Shown here piece after piece: positions 18,022-25,820 of a stretch of 64,000 bases of DNA. The translations under genes and the position numbers were made by a program. Positions within the stretch are counted from its first letter, which is position 1. The number at the start of each line of letters is the position of its first letter. The stretch is taken from the NCBI GenBank assembly GCA_964626565.1, contig CAZVFX010000007.1, positions 30,598 to 94,597 of the forward strand. The letters are read 5' to 3'. Source of the DNA: CAZVFX01 sp964626565. GTDB lineage: Bacteria; Myxococcota_A; UBA9042; CAIXZC01. The notes under the pieces are model-generated. The model was not told where the DNA came from and made no database searches. It saw only the letters and a program-made list of their open reading frames with translations.

Positions 18022-18933
18022 ATGTTTCAGTCCGGACGATCCGCCGCTATTCTGGTCGTTGTCGCTTGGGCGCTCTGCACCGCTGGCGCCTGCGGTGACA
18101 AAAACGTCGAGAAAGTCAAAGTTACCACCACAGACTCCGGGGCAGCCAAGGAAGGGCCCGCGCCCAAGGGTGTGTTCATCAAAGATGAGGGTGACATCCC
18201 GGTCGGCGCCGGGGCCGAAGAGGAAATCGTCTCCGTGGAACACCTGGTGAGGCAAACCAAGCAGGAACGTTTCATCCTGGCCAAACCGGGCGAGACTATC
18301 CGCCTCTACTCCGAATGGAGCGGGATCCCGGTAGAGGAATTGAAGCTCATCAACGATGACAAGCTGCCCACCTTCGGGAAGAAGTACATCCTCTCGCTTA
18401 CCGCATCCGAGTTCAGCGACTTCGAGCGCAAGCGGCAGGAGTACTGGACCGGACGCAAGAAGGAGATGTACGACAAGTACGACATCGAAGCGGTGGAATA
18501 TGTGGTCAAGAAGAACGACACCCTGGACGGCATCTCCCGCAAATACGACGCGCCGCTGTGGTTCCTGGTCATGCACAACGAAGCGTGCGACCCATACCAC
18601 CTGAGCCCCGGCACCAAGCTGATTGTTCCGACCCTGGAAGAGAAGTCGATGGATGAAGCTGCGAGCGAAGGGGACGAGACCATTCCGGAGCAGGACTCCA
18701 AAGAGGTGTTTCCCGTCATCGTGAAGAAGGGGGAAACCGCGGGAGAATACGCGAAGTGGGGTCAGATCAGCATTACCGATATCAAGCGTGCCAACCGCCA
18801 CCTCAAATCCATCGACAGAATCCGCGTTGGAGACACCGTGAACCTGCCGCTCACCGCTAAGCAGTTCAAGCGTTTCCAGGAACTGCGCAAGAAGAACGCA
18901 AGAAAAAAGAAGAAGAAAAAGAAGGGCAAGTAA
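18022..18933 (+). CDS. LysM-domain lipoprotein with polylysine tail
   Basis: The 303-residue product has a signal peptide with lipobox TAGAC (Cys 24). Three LysM-like segments follow: about 85-130 (LAKPGETIRLYSEWSG), 155-205 (YVVKKNDTLDGISRKYDAP, with LSPGTKLIVP) and 235-285 (VIVKKGETAGEYAKWG). LysM domains bind peptidoglycan or chitin-like glycans, so this is likely an outer-membrane lipoprotein that contacts the cell wall. The C-terminus ends in a run of lysines (NARKKKKKKKGK). The ATG at 18022 follows AAGGAGG; the upstream frame start at 17989 is not supported. It converges with the signal-peptidase-like gene, with 4 bases between stops. Confidence 0.8.
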   Translation: MFQSGRSAAILVVVAWALCTAGACGDKNVEKVKVTTTDSGAAKEGPAPKGVFIKDEGDIPVGAGAEEEIVSVEHLVRQTKQERFILAKPGETIRLYSEWSGIPVEELKLINDDKLPTFGKKYILSLTASEFSDFERKRQEYWTGRKKEMYDKYDIEAVEYVVKKNDTLDGISRKYDAPLWFLVMHNEACDPYHLSPGTKLIVPTLEEKSMDEAASEGDETIPEQDSKEVFPVIVKKGETAGEYAKWGQISITDIKRANRHLKSIDRIRVGDTVNLPLTAKQFKRFQELRKKNARKKKKKKKGK

Positions 18934-18944
18934 AGACTTACTTG
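18927..18944 (-). terminator. Hairpin across two convergent stop codons
   Basis: CAAGTAA-AGAC-TTACTTG is a perfect 7-bp stem with a 4-base loop covering both convergent stop codons. Read on the minus strand it is followed by CCCTTC and a T-rich run (from the polylysine codons of the LysM gene), so it could terminate the minus-strand transcript. Confidence 0.4.
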
Positions 18945-19783
18945 ATCGCCAACCCTATTCGCTCTACCTCCGGGGAAAACAGCACCCACGTGGGGATTCC
19001 CTGGATCTCGTCCCGGCGCGCCACCAGGCCCCTCCGGCAGGACGAGCCCTTCTGGTCGCCCCGGTTATCCGGCAGCAGGGCAAATTCGCCATCCCCCAGC
19101 CAAAGGGCCATGCCGGCTGTCGCGGGGGAAGAACCTCCAGAGTGGACGATGACGTGGTAGTTGTCGTTTAGCACCTCCACTGCTGCCGCCCCCGAATCTC
19201 CACCTGACTTGAAGTCGCCCATACGCTTTACCGGGTAGCAGCCGGTGGTGGTGCACACCCGGCCCTTCTCCCGCCAGACCTCGTCACCCGGCACCCCCAT
19301 CACTCTTGCGACACGGCTACCCGGTGCGTCATTGCATCGGACCACCACCAGGTCCCCCGGACGCAGCGGTGATGATGTCGTCACGCGACGGTAGGAAACC
19401 CAGTCTCCGGGCTGAAGCAGGGGGCCGGTAGGAGAATTCTCTACGCGCATTATCGAAATCCCATCTGCCACCAGGAAACCTGCAAGTATCGGGGGCGACA
19501 GACACAGCGCCGCGGCCAGCATCCCTGCCACGGCCACTCGCCGTTGGTTGGATCTTCGTTGTCGCTCTTGTAGACCAAAGGTAACGGTCAGGACGCCCTG
19601 GTAGACCAGCCAGAGAACCACGGCAGCCAGCGGAAACGTATCGAAGCGGGTCACCAGGAGCGCCGCGGCCAGCATGCCGGCCAGGTTCAAGACGAACAGG
19701 GCCGCGCCCCGCACCCAGCGGCCCTCGGCAATTGAGGAGGCCCCGGGGGCGATGAAGAACAGGATGGTCAGGGCAACGGTCAT
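18938..19783 (-). CDS. S26 signal-peptidase-like membrane protein lacking the catalytic dyad
   Basis: The 281-residue protein has about four hydrophobic segments in the first 110 residues, then a type I signal peptidase-like domain. LQPGDWVSYRR, RPGDLVVVR, RVMGVPGDEV and the DNRGDQKGSSCRRGLV box are in the family order. The nucleophile position in SGSMxPTLxxGD reads NSPTGPLLQPGD, with Pro for Ser. The general-base Lys of YIKRVxGxPGD is Ala (RVARVMG). The fold is therefore kept but known catalysis looks lost. The ATG at 19783 gives a membrane start and lies 10 bases after the previous stop, so it is likely cotranscribed with the polylysine lipoprotein gene. Confidence 0.65.
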   Translation of the reverse strand: MTVALTILFFIAPGASSIAEGRWVRGAALFVLNLAGMLAAALLVTRFDTFPLAAVVLWLVYQGVLTVTFGLQERQRRSNQRRVAVAGMLAAALCLSPPILAGFLVADGISIMRVENSPTGPLLQPGDWVSYRRVTTSSPLRPGDLVVVRCNDAPGSRVARVMGVPGDEVWREKGRVCTTTGCYPVKRMGDFKSGGDSGAAAVEVLNDNYHVIVHSGGSSPATAGMALWLGDGEFALLPDNRGDQKGSSCRRGLVARRDEIQGIPTWVLFSPEVERIGLAIK

Positions 19784-19793
19784 GTCTGCCCGG

Positions 19794-20672
19794 CTAGTGG
19801 GCGCGGATGTAGGCGGTCTTGGCCAATTCGTAGAGCGAAGTGTCGTCACAACTTTCAGTGTGGCACGTCACCGAGATCACCATCGCACGGTCCGGCTCCA
19901 CAAAGGTGAGGTTAGTGGTCTGGTTACGGTAAGAGAAGAACACCAGGTCGGAGAAAAGCTCCTTCTGCTCCTCGGCGTTGGGATAGGTCCCCAACTGCTC
20001 ATTCCACTTTTCCACAGCCTCGGCATAGGTCGCGAAGTCCCACACCTGGGCAGACACAAAACGATTGGTTCCGGGACGACGGTAGATGACGCTGTTATAA
20101 TTCTCGTAAGGCTCCAGCCCCGGGATCGGACCGTACGAGACCCACCCCTTTTCAGGCAGTCGCTGGGTAATGTCTGCAACCGAGACATACTTCGTGGCTG
20201 AGACTTTTACTGGTGGCGGGGTCACACCTCTTGAGGCAGGGCCGCGTTTGGAGCCCCTGTCCGCCGGCTTTGCCGGAGTGTCTCCGGGAGACGCTGCGTC
20301 CACCGGCCGGTTCCGGGGCTGGCCACGATCGACAGCCGCAGCCGCGTCCCCTGCGGGAGGAGTGCGCGGGGAATTCCCGGCGGCCTCACCCGCAGGCGGC
20401 GAGGGCACCACCGACTTCCCGCCATCCGCCGGTTTGTCCCCGTCGGCCGCTTTGGTCTTGTCCTCTTTCTTCTTCTTGCTGCCCTTTTTTCCTTTACGCT
20501 TCTTTTTCTTCTTCTTCTTCTTCTTCTTTTTCTTCTTCTTGCCGTCTTCCGAATCGTCTTCCTGTTCTGCTACCGCGTCGCCTTCGGCTTCTTCGCCCTT
20601 CTTCTTACACGCCGGAGCAGACACTGCCAGGAAGAGGGAGAGAAGCAAGAGACCGAGCCATCTTTTCAGCAT
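19794..20672 (-). CDS. Lipoprotein with polylysine tract
   Basis: This 292-residue product has a signal peptide with lipobox SAPAC (Cys 22) and then an acidic run (EEAEGDAVAEQEDDSEDG). A long lysine-rich tract follows at about residues 45-70, made of a near-continuous AAG/AAA repeat in DNA. A Pro/Ala/Asp linker leads to a C-terminal globular domain (about 160-292) with two cysteines in TCHTESCDDTS. I do not recognise that domain. The charged tract may bind an anionic envelope polymer or DNA; this is a guess from composition. The ATG at 20672 follows AGGAGG by eight bases. It is 53 bases downstream of the microcompartment operon on the same strand. Confidence 0.65.
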   Translation of the reverse strand: MLKRWLGLLLLSLFLAVSAPACKKKGEEAEGDAVAEQEDDSEDGKKKKKKKKKKKKKKRKGKKGSKKKKEDKTKAADGDKPADGGKSVVPSPPAGEAAGNSPRTPPAGDAAAAVDRGQPRNRPVDAASPGDTPAKPADRGSKRGPASRGVTPPPVKVSATKYVSVADITQRLPEKGWVSYGPIPGLEPYENYNSVIYRRPGTNRFVSAQVWDFATYAEAVEKWNEQLGTYPNAEEQKELFSDLVFFSYRNQTTNLTFVEPDRAMVISVTCHTESCDDTSLYELAKTAYIRAH

Positions 20673-20725
20673 TGTTTGAACCTCCTGCATGAGAATTCTG
20701 CGGCAAACCGTTGTCGGTGTCAACA

Positions 20726-21277
20726 CTACCAGACGAAATCGGTGAAGTCGGGGGCAGGACGGGGGATAATCTCCGTTCTGACCAACTGGTCGGGCGCAAT
20801 CGCACCAGTCCCAGCCTCTACCGCGGCCTCCACATCGTGGAGCTTTCCGGATACAAGATAGTAGGCCTTACCGCCCAGACCGGTGGCCAACCGCACTTCC
20901 AGGAGTTCCACTTCGGCGGCCTTACAGGCTGCGTCGGCAGAAAGTATGGTTGAACTGACTGCGAAGGTCTCGACAATGCCGATGGAGTCAACCCCGGTGG
21001 GCTGAGCAATGCCGGCCAGCGTCTCCAAGACCACGGCATGGGCGCCGGGCAGAAAGAGGCTGTCCACCATCGTCTCGCCGGCCGTGCGCACCCCTTCCTG
21101 GTAGGCTTCCTCAACTTCCGCAACCTCGCCCCAGAACAGTGTAATGTATTTGCCCGGTGCGATGGGACGGGAAGAAAGCAGCGTGACCACTGCCTTTTTG
21201 ACGCAGGCGTCGGTTACAACCATCCCTCGCGCGATGCTGGAAACTTCTATAAGCGCCAGGGCTGGGTACGCGGTCAT
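20726..21277 (-). CDS. BMC-T, tandem-domain microcompartment shell protein
   Basis: The 183-residue protein holds two fused BMC folds. The first spans about 4-85 (ALALIEVSSIARGMVVTDAC) and the second about 92-175 (SIGIVETFAVSSTILSADAA, with GLGGKAYYLVSG before the pore). Such BMC-T proteins form trimers that occupy hexamer positions in the shell. No cysteine lies in the pore-side loops, so a PduT-like central Fe-S cluster is not expected. The ATG lies 3 bases after the aldehyde dehydrogenase stop and within the same operon. Single-layer or stacked state cannot be read from sequence. Confidence 0.9.
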   Translation of the reverse strand: MTAYPALALIEVSSIARGMVVTDACVKKAVVTLLSSRPIAPGKYITLFWGEVAEVEEAYQEGVRTAGETMVDSLFLPGAHAVVLETLAGIAQPTGVDSIGIVETFAVSSTILSADAACKAAEVELLEVRLATGLGGKAYYLVSGKLHDVEAAVEAGTGAIAPDQLVRTEIIPRPAPDFTDFVW

Positions 21278-21280
21278 GTC

Positions 21281-22726
21281 CTAGACGATCCTGAAGTAGT
21301 CCTTGAGAGTACACCTGCGCTCTCGGCTGAAGTGCTTGGCACAAGTCAACCCTTCGCCGGTAGGGCTGGCGATGGTGAAGGATGCATAACCTTCCCCACC
21401 GAATCCCATACCCGCATAGCTCGGTGCGTTCTTCACAAAGATGGAGCAATCCATCTCTCTGGCCATGAGGTGCATATTGTCAATGTTCGTGGAATGGATA
21501 ACCGCGGTGTGCCTGAAGCCGTGCTCTACCCGCTTGGACATTGCGATCCCCTCTTCGGGGGAATCCACTCTTACAAAGGGGATAACCGGCATCAACAGTT
21601 CCAACTGGACAAAGGCGTGTTTTTCGTCCACCTCGGCCACGATGATGCGAGGGTCGCCGGACACATCTATTCCGGCGGCCTTCAGAATGTAGCTGGCGTC
21701 TTTGCCCACAAACTCAGTATTGGGGCCCTTGGGGCCACACACCACCTTCTGCACCCTGGGAATCATGGAATCCCGCAGCAGAAACGCGCCGTTCTGGCCC
21801 AGGTACTGCTTGAGCTTGTCGGCAATGGTCCGGCACGCGATGATCTCTTTTTCCACGACGCAAACGATGTTGTTGTCCAGGGAAGCCCCCTGCACAATGT
21901 AGCGAGCCGCACGCTCAAGATGTGCGGTTGAGTCCACCAGCGCGGGCGGGTTGCCGGGCCCGGCCGCAATGACCTTCTTCTTCTTGCTCATAGCCACATC
22001 GACCACACCCGGCCCGCCGGTTACGACCAGCAGCCGAATTCCCGGATGCTCCATGAGTTGGTTGGCAGATTCGATCGTCGGCTGAGCAACCACCGTGAGC
22101 AGGTTCTCCGGACCTCCTACCGACATCATCGCCTGATTCAACATCCGGATGAGGAAGTTGGAGATTTCGGCGGCGCGGGGGTGGGTATTAAAGACCACCG
22201 CGTTGCCGGCTGCGATCATGCCGATGGCGTTGCAAATGATCGTCTCAGTGGCGTTGGTGCAGGGGGTAATGGAGCCGATAATCCCATACGGCGCCCGCTC
22301 GGTGAGAGTAAGGCCATCGTCTCCCGACCAGGCCACCGGCTGAAGTGCCTCAATTCCCGGCGTCTTGTTGGCCGCCAGCAGGTTCTTGTTGATCTTGTCC
22401 TCGACCCGTCCCATGCGGGTCTCTTCTACCGTACGCTGCGAAAGCTCTGCAGTGTTCCTGCGCACCACCTCCCGCACAGCCTCGATCATCTTGCCCCGTA
22501 ATTCAAGGGGCTGAACCTGAAGCTGTTCGAAAGCAAGCTGCGCCGCGCTGGCTGCGGAATCAACGTCCGGAAAGACACCGTAACGACCGGTGCTGGGCAC
22601 CACTACCGCCGGTCCCGTACGGGTCGCGGCCGCGGCCTTGACAGGGGAGGCGGCCGTCTCAGGTTGCTGGAGGCGCTCAACCACCTTTTCAACAATTTCC
22701 TGGAGTTTAGGCTCGTCCAGCTTCAT
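21281..22726 (-). CDS. CoA-acylating aldehyde dehydrogenase of a microcompartment
   Basis: This 481-residue enzyme of the PduP/EutE family should convert an aldehyde, CoA and NAD+ to acyl-CoA and NADH inside the shell. The first 20 residues (KLQEIVEKVVERLQQ) form an amphipathic helix followed by an Ala/Pro linker, the usual encapsulation peptide that docks on shell proteins. The catalytic cysteine is C289 in LDNNIVCVVEKE. TPCTNATETIICN and the GGPGVVD nucleotide loop are typical. The ATG follows a perfect AGGAGGTGA. The aldehyde substrate is unknown, because no signature enzyme such as a diol dehydratase, ethanolamine lyase or aldolase is encoded nearby. Confidence 0.93.
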   Translation of the reverse strand: MKLDEPKLQEIVEKVVERLQQPETAASPVKAAAATRTGPAVVVPSTGRYGVFPDVDSAASAAQLAFEQLQVQPLELRGKMIEAVREVVRRNTAELSQRTVEETRMGRVEDKINKNLLAANKTPGIEALQPVAWSGDDGLTLTERAPYGIIGSITPCTNATETIICNAIGMIAAGNAVVFNTHPRAAEISNFLIRMLNQAMMSVGGPENLLTVVAQPTIESANQLMEHPGIRLLVVTGGPGVVDVAMSKKKKVIAAGPGNPPALVDSTAHLERAARYIVQGASLDNNIVCVVEKEIIACRTIADKLKQYLGQNGAFLLRDSMIPRVQKVVCGPKGPNTEFVGKDASYILKAAGIDVSGDPRIIVAEVDEKHAFVQLELLMPVIPFVRVDSPEEGIAMSKRVEHGFRHTAVIHSTNIDNMHLMAREMDCSIFVKNAPSYAGMGFGGEGYASFTIASPTGEGLTCAKHFSRERRCTLKDYFRIV

Positions 22727-22736
22727 CGGTCACCTC

Positions 22737-23066
22737 CTAGTCGAGGACCGGGTCGTATTTGCCCGACAGGTCCTCCTCATGCTTGCTGTACGCCAATCTG
22801 CCCATAATGTCGTAGGAGTCGACTATGGCCATGATGGTGGCGTCCACGGGGCGCTCATTGGTCATTACGGTCTGTCGCGCCGAACTGCCGCTGGCGTACA
22901 GCACTACTTCACCCATGCCGGCGCCAACCGCATCGGCTGCGACTACGAACTTGTCCAACTCGTTCAAGTCTACATCGACCTGCTTCACCAGCAGGAATTT
23001 TAGCCCGACAAGGCTGTCTTCCTTGCGACTGGAGACGACGGATCCAACAACTCTACCCATCAGCAT
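22737..23066 (-). CDS. BMC-P pentameric vertex protein (EutN/CcmL family)
   Basis: This protein of about 109 residues begins MGRVVGSVVSSRKEDSLVG and contains KFLLVKQVDVD, AADAVGAGMGEVVLYASGSSAR and ATIMAIVDSYD. These are the conserved strands and GAGxGExVLxxxGSSAR segment of EutN/CcmL pentamers, which close the vertices of icosahedral shells. The ATG at 23066 was chosen over one at 23060 because of a GGGGGAAG site upstream; the frame start at 23099 has no support. It is 10 bases ahead of the aldehyde dehydrogenase and 75 bases after BMC-H, with a hairpin in that gap. Confidence 0.92.
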   Translation of the reverse strand: MLMGRVVGSVVSSRKEDSLVGLKFLLVKQVDVDLNELDKFVVAADAVGAGMGEVVLYASGSSARQTVMTNERPVDATIMAIVDSYDIMGRLAYSKHEEDLSGKYDPVLD

Positions 23067-23119
23067 AGCTTCCCCCCGGGCAAACAAATGGTAGGACAAG
23101 AGGCCAGGCCTGAGATTTT

Positions 23120-23133
23120 GGGCTTTTCAGCCC
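23120..23133 (-). promoter_or_regulatory. GNRA-capped hairpin between BMC-H and BMC-P
   Basis: On the minus strand the RNA reads GGGCU-GAAA-AGCCC, a 5-bp stem with a GAAA tetraloop, in the 75-base gap between the BMC-H stop and the BMC-P start. It is followed by AAAA, not a U-run, so it is more likely an mRNA stability or processing element than a terminator. Confidence 0.4.
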
Positions 23134-23141
23134 GGCCGGAG

Positions 23142-23450
23142 TTAGCCCGAACTGGTCTTGGCGAGGTCTTCAGGCCTTCTGCCCAACGGGAGTACGGCAT
23201 CGATATTCGCATGGGGCCTCGGAATCACGTGTACTGACACGAGTTCGCCCACACGTTCAGCCTGACGAGCGCCGGCCTCCACCGCGGCCTTGACGGCAGC
23301 GACGTCTCCTCTAACGACGGCAGTCGTGTAGCCGCCCCCGATCTTCTCATAATGTACGAGTTCGACTTTCGCAGCCTTTACCATCGCATCGGACGCTTCC
23401 ACCATGCTTACGAAGCCTCTAGTCTCGATCATTCCCAGGGCGTCAGCCAT
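23142..23450 (-). CDS. BMC-H hexameric microcompartment shell protein
   Basis: This 102-residue single-domain BMC protein starts ALGMIETRGFVSMVEASDAM and has KVELVHYEKIGGGYTTAVVRGDVAAV, where the KIGGGY segment lines the hexamer pore. It ends with the usual HVIPRPH strand. BMC-H hexamers tile the shell facets and let small polar molecules cross. It is the first gene of the BMC operon and is preceded by a perfect AGGAGGT ribosome site, consistent with high expression. The short C-terminal extension PLGRRPEDLAKTSSG is not part of the core fold. Confidence 0.95.
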   Translation of the reverse strand: MADALGMIETRGFVSMVEASDAMVKAAKVELVHYEKIGGGYTTAVVRGDVAAVKAAVEAGARQAERVGELVSVHVIPRPHANIDAVLPLGRRPEDLAKTSSG

Positions 23451-23500
23451 ACTGTTACCTCCTAGCTAGTCAAAAACACTCATTTAACACCGCGCAATGC

Positions 23501-23538
23501 AGTAGCGGCAATCTAGCACGCGCTACTGGTCAATGCAA
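23501..23538 (-). promoter_or_regulatory. BMC operon promoter flanked by a 7-bp perfect inverted repeat
   Basis: On the minus strand TTGCAT (23533-23538), 17 bases, then TAGATT (23510-23515) make a sigma70-like promoter about 60 bases upstream of the BMC-H ATG. The -10 lies inside a perfect dyad AGTAGCG-N13-CGCTACT (23501-23527). Known NikR operators are dyads of 6-7-bp half-sites with a spacer of similar size, and nikR is the gene directly upstream, so this is a candidate NikR operator. Confidence 0.5.
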
Positions 23539-23550
23539 GAACAATTGGGG

Positions 23551-23979
23551 TCAAAGGATGCCCTTGCCGGAGGTCGCTTTTACCAGCTTGCCGAAAAGCA
23601 CTCCCCGGGTGGCAATAAGCGACTCTCCCAGACCGGACACGTCCCTCGCCGGCCCCCGCAAAAGAATAACTTCGAGGCAGTTGTGGTGGTCCATGTGCAG
23701 GTGTAGAGAGGTGACCACCACGCCCACCTTTTCGTGCTGGACGTGGGTGAGTTTCTGCGACAGCTCGGAACGCTCATGGTCGTAGACGATAACCACCACC
23801 GCGACGCGCTCCTCGTCGTCGTCACCTTCCGGCGCGGCCCACTCCTCCTCCACCAACCACTGACGGACCATGTCCCGCACCGCCTCGGAGCGATTGCCAT
23901 AGCCCCGCTTCGTGCTCAGCCGGTCGAAATCCCGCAACAGTTCCGAGGGCATCGAAACGCCGAATCTGGAGATACTCAT
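23551..23979 (-). CDS. nikR: NikR, nickel-responsive ribbon-helix-helix regulator
   Basis: The 142-residue protein has an N-terminal ribbon-helix-helix (RFGVSMPSELLRDFDRL, GNRSEAVRDMVR) and a C-terminal ACT-like metal domain. The four nickel ligands of E. coli NikR (H76, H87, H89, C95) align with H82, H93, H95 and C101 here (SLHLHMDHHNCLE), so nickel sensing is probably intact. NikR normally represses nickel uptake genes when nickel is abundant. No nickel transporter or nickel enzyme is in the window; the next gene downstream is BMC-H. The ATG overlaps the preceding stop by 4 bases (ATGA), so it is translated from the operon that starts further upstream. Confidence 0.9.
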   Translation of the reverse strand: MSISRFGVSMPSELLRDFDRLSTKRGYGNRSEAVRDMVRQWLVEEEWAAPEGDDDEERVAVVVIVYDHERSELSQKLTHVQHEKVGVVVTSLHLHMDHHNCLEVILLRGPARDVSGLGESLIATRGVLFGKLVKATSGKGIL

Positions 23980-25337
23980 TCTTCCTGTCCTGCCAGGGCG
24001 CCGTACAACTGCCTGAGGCCCTTGTCGGTTTTGTCTTCGAATCCGCCGCTGCTGATCATGCGGGACACCCACCCCTTGAACTCAGGATTGCCAACTCCGA
24101 CGTCGGCCAGCACGTTAAGAAGAAGCCAGCGTAGCTGCTCCTCCTGCACCAGGGCCACAGGCGGGCCGAAAGGGGGGCGAATCTCCACCCGGGGGCAAAC
24201 GAGTTCCCCACGGGGGGATTCAAACAGATCGGTGAGCGCGGTGGTCACCCCCGCGTGCTGGTATGTCCACACTGCGTGGACGGCCGCGCACAAGGCCGCG
24301 TCATCCAGATGTGGGAACTGCTCCACCACCTTTTCCAGCAGCTTCAGAATGCGCTCTCCCTGCTCCTGGTCGGCGGGATCCGGTTGCAACGACTGCCCGA
24401 TGCGGCGAAGCGCCCAGAAGAGGGTCAGCCGACTCACTCCCTGCCGCGCGCCCACGGCCGCAGCCAACGACTCGGCGCCCTCGAGAGTGGCCAGATTACC
24501 CAGTCCCACTACCGCCTCAGTGAATTCGGCGTCTACAGTTGCCCGCGAACTGACCAGGGAACTGAAGAATGGTGCACAGTCGGGAGCCTGGATCCAGGCC
24601 ATGGCCCGGACGATGCCGGGGCGGGGAGTCACACCGGAATCATATAGCTGCTTCAGGCGCGGTCCTACCGACCCCCGCAGCCAATCCACAATGTCGGGCT
24701 CCCAGCGCTGATCCAGCAATTCGCCGCCCTGAACCAGCAACCGAACGCTGAAGTTCATCCGCTGGGCCATCACCGCGGTGGCCTGGAAAGCCCCCTCTCG
24801 CACGGCTTCTTCGGAATGGTCGTAGAACTGGGGTAACTTCCGAACGAAACGGTCAACTTCGTCCGGCTTTTTCATCTCGCCAATTTCTTCGAACAGGCTC
24901 AACAACTCATCGGGGTTGGACGAGCGCGACATCGCCTCCTGCTGAACCATCTTGAAACTGAACAGCGCCGCGTCAGACAACTGCTGAGCGAGGAACATGG
25001 CGGCCACAGACAGCGCTACCATGAAGACCGAATAGTACACCATCACCGGCTGAAAAAGAGAGGTCGAACCCTTCAACTCCAGAAACTCGTCGACCTCCTG
25101 GTCGAGGTTCCGCCGGCCCGACGCAGACGTCCGGGAGAAGGAGGCTGGGAACAAGAGGCGAACCACCAGCGCAGCGACCCCGGCGCCACTGCCGAGAATC
25201 AGCGCCATCCAGGCAAGATAGACAAAGAATGCCACGGTGCGGCTGTCGACGGTATTCCACAGATAATCACCGAGGAACCATGATGAACCGGCCAGTAATG
25301 TTACGGAAAGTCCGGCTACGACCGACCATTTCACCAT
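23976..25337 (-). CDS. Membrane protein with helical C-terminal domain, unknown function
   Basis: The 453-residue product has membrane segments at about 5-25, 37-62 and 97-118, then a largely alpha-helical soluble part of 330 residues with HEAT-like character (for example EEAVREGAFQATAVMAQ and EFTEAVVGLGNLATLEGAES). I do not recognise a named family. It overlaps nikR by 4 bases and begins 1 base after the helix-hairpin-helix gene, so it is part of a tight operon. The repeat-like helical part could be a protein-binding scaffold on the inner membrane; which face it occupies is not clear. Confidence 0.6.
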   Translation of the reverse strand: MVKWSVVAGLSVTLLAGSSWFLGDYLWNTVDSRTVAFFVYLAWMALILGSGAGVAALVVRLLFPASFSRTSASGRRNLDQEVDEFLELKGSTSLFQPVMVYYSVFMVALSVAAMFLAQQLSDAALFSFKMVQQEAMSRSSNPDELLSLFEEIGEMKKPDEVDRFVRKLPQFYDHSEEAVREGAFQATAVMAQRMNFSVRLLVQGGELLDQRWEPDIVDWLRGSVGPRLKQLYDSGVTPRPGIVRAMAWIQAPDCAPFFSSLVSSRATVDAEFTEAVVGLGNLATLEGAESLAAAVGARQGVSRLTLFWALRRIGQSLQPDPADQEQGERILKLLEKVVEQFPHLDDAALCAAVHAVWTYQHAGVTTALTDLFESPRGELVCPRVEIRPPFGPPVALVQEEQLRWLLLNVLADVGVGNPEFKGWVSRMISSGGFEDKTDKGLRQLYGALAGQEE

Positions 25338-25338
25338 G

Positions 25339-25815
25339 CTAACGTACCAGGATCTCCAACTCCGCAGCCTGTCCGATCCAGTCCTGAATCGTCTCCACCT
25401 GGGGCAAGATTTCGGAAATGGTGTGAACCTTGTTGGCTTCCTTCATGCCTGCCAACAGTTGAGCTGCCTGCTGCTTTCTCAGAACCTTGATGCCGGGGAC
25501 ACCGGCCAGCATGATGAGCTTTGCCATCTTGGGGCCCACGCCCCTGATGCGGAGCAGGTCGCACAACTGCACGTAGCCGGTAAGCACTTCTTTGTCGATG
25601 CCGGTCTTGCGGGCCATCTTCTTGCGCACTTTGGAAGTCAACAACGAATTGAGCAACTGCTTGGTATCGAGGATCTTCTGCTGCTTCAACAGCTTCTTAT
25701 CGCTGTCCGCGATGAACGGTACCGCCTCCAAGGGATAGTGGCTGGCCAAAACACTACCTGCATACAGCAACACCAGCCCGACAACAGCTAGGAGGCCAAG
25801 CGTCCGCTTATTCAT
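25339..25815 (-). CDS. Exported helix-hairpin-helix (DUF4332-like) protein
   Basis: This 158-residue protein has an N-terminal hydrophobic signal or anchor (LGLLAVVGLVLLYAGSVLA). A helix-hairpin-helix segment follows (CDLLRIRGVGPKMAKLIMLAG, then PGIKVLRKQQAAQLLAGM), resembling the DUF4332 family. Such motifs usually bind DNA without sequence preference, but the signal sequence puts this copy outside or at the membrane, so a DNA role is uncertain. The ATG at 25815 was chosen because the longer frame covers the upstream gene. It is 5 bases after the outer-membrane protein stop and 1 base before the membrane protein. Confidence 0.65.
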   Translation of the reverse strand: MNKRTLGLLAVVGLVLLYAGSVLASHYPLEAVPFIADSDKKLLKQQKILDTKQLLNSLLTSKVRKKMARKTGIDKEVLTGYVQLCDLLRIRGVGPKMAKLIMLAGVPGIKVLRKQQAAQLLAGMKEANKVHTISEILPQVETIQDWIGQAAELEILVR

Positions 25816-25820
25816 GGCTG

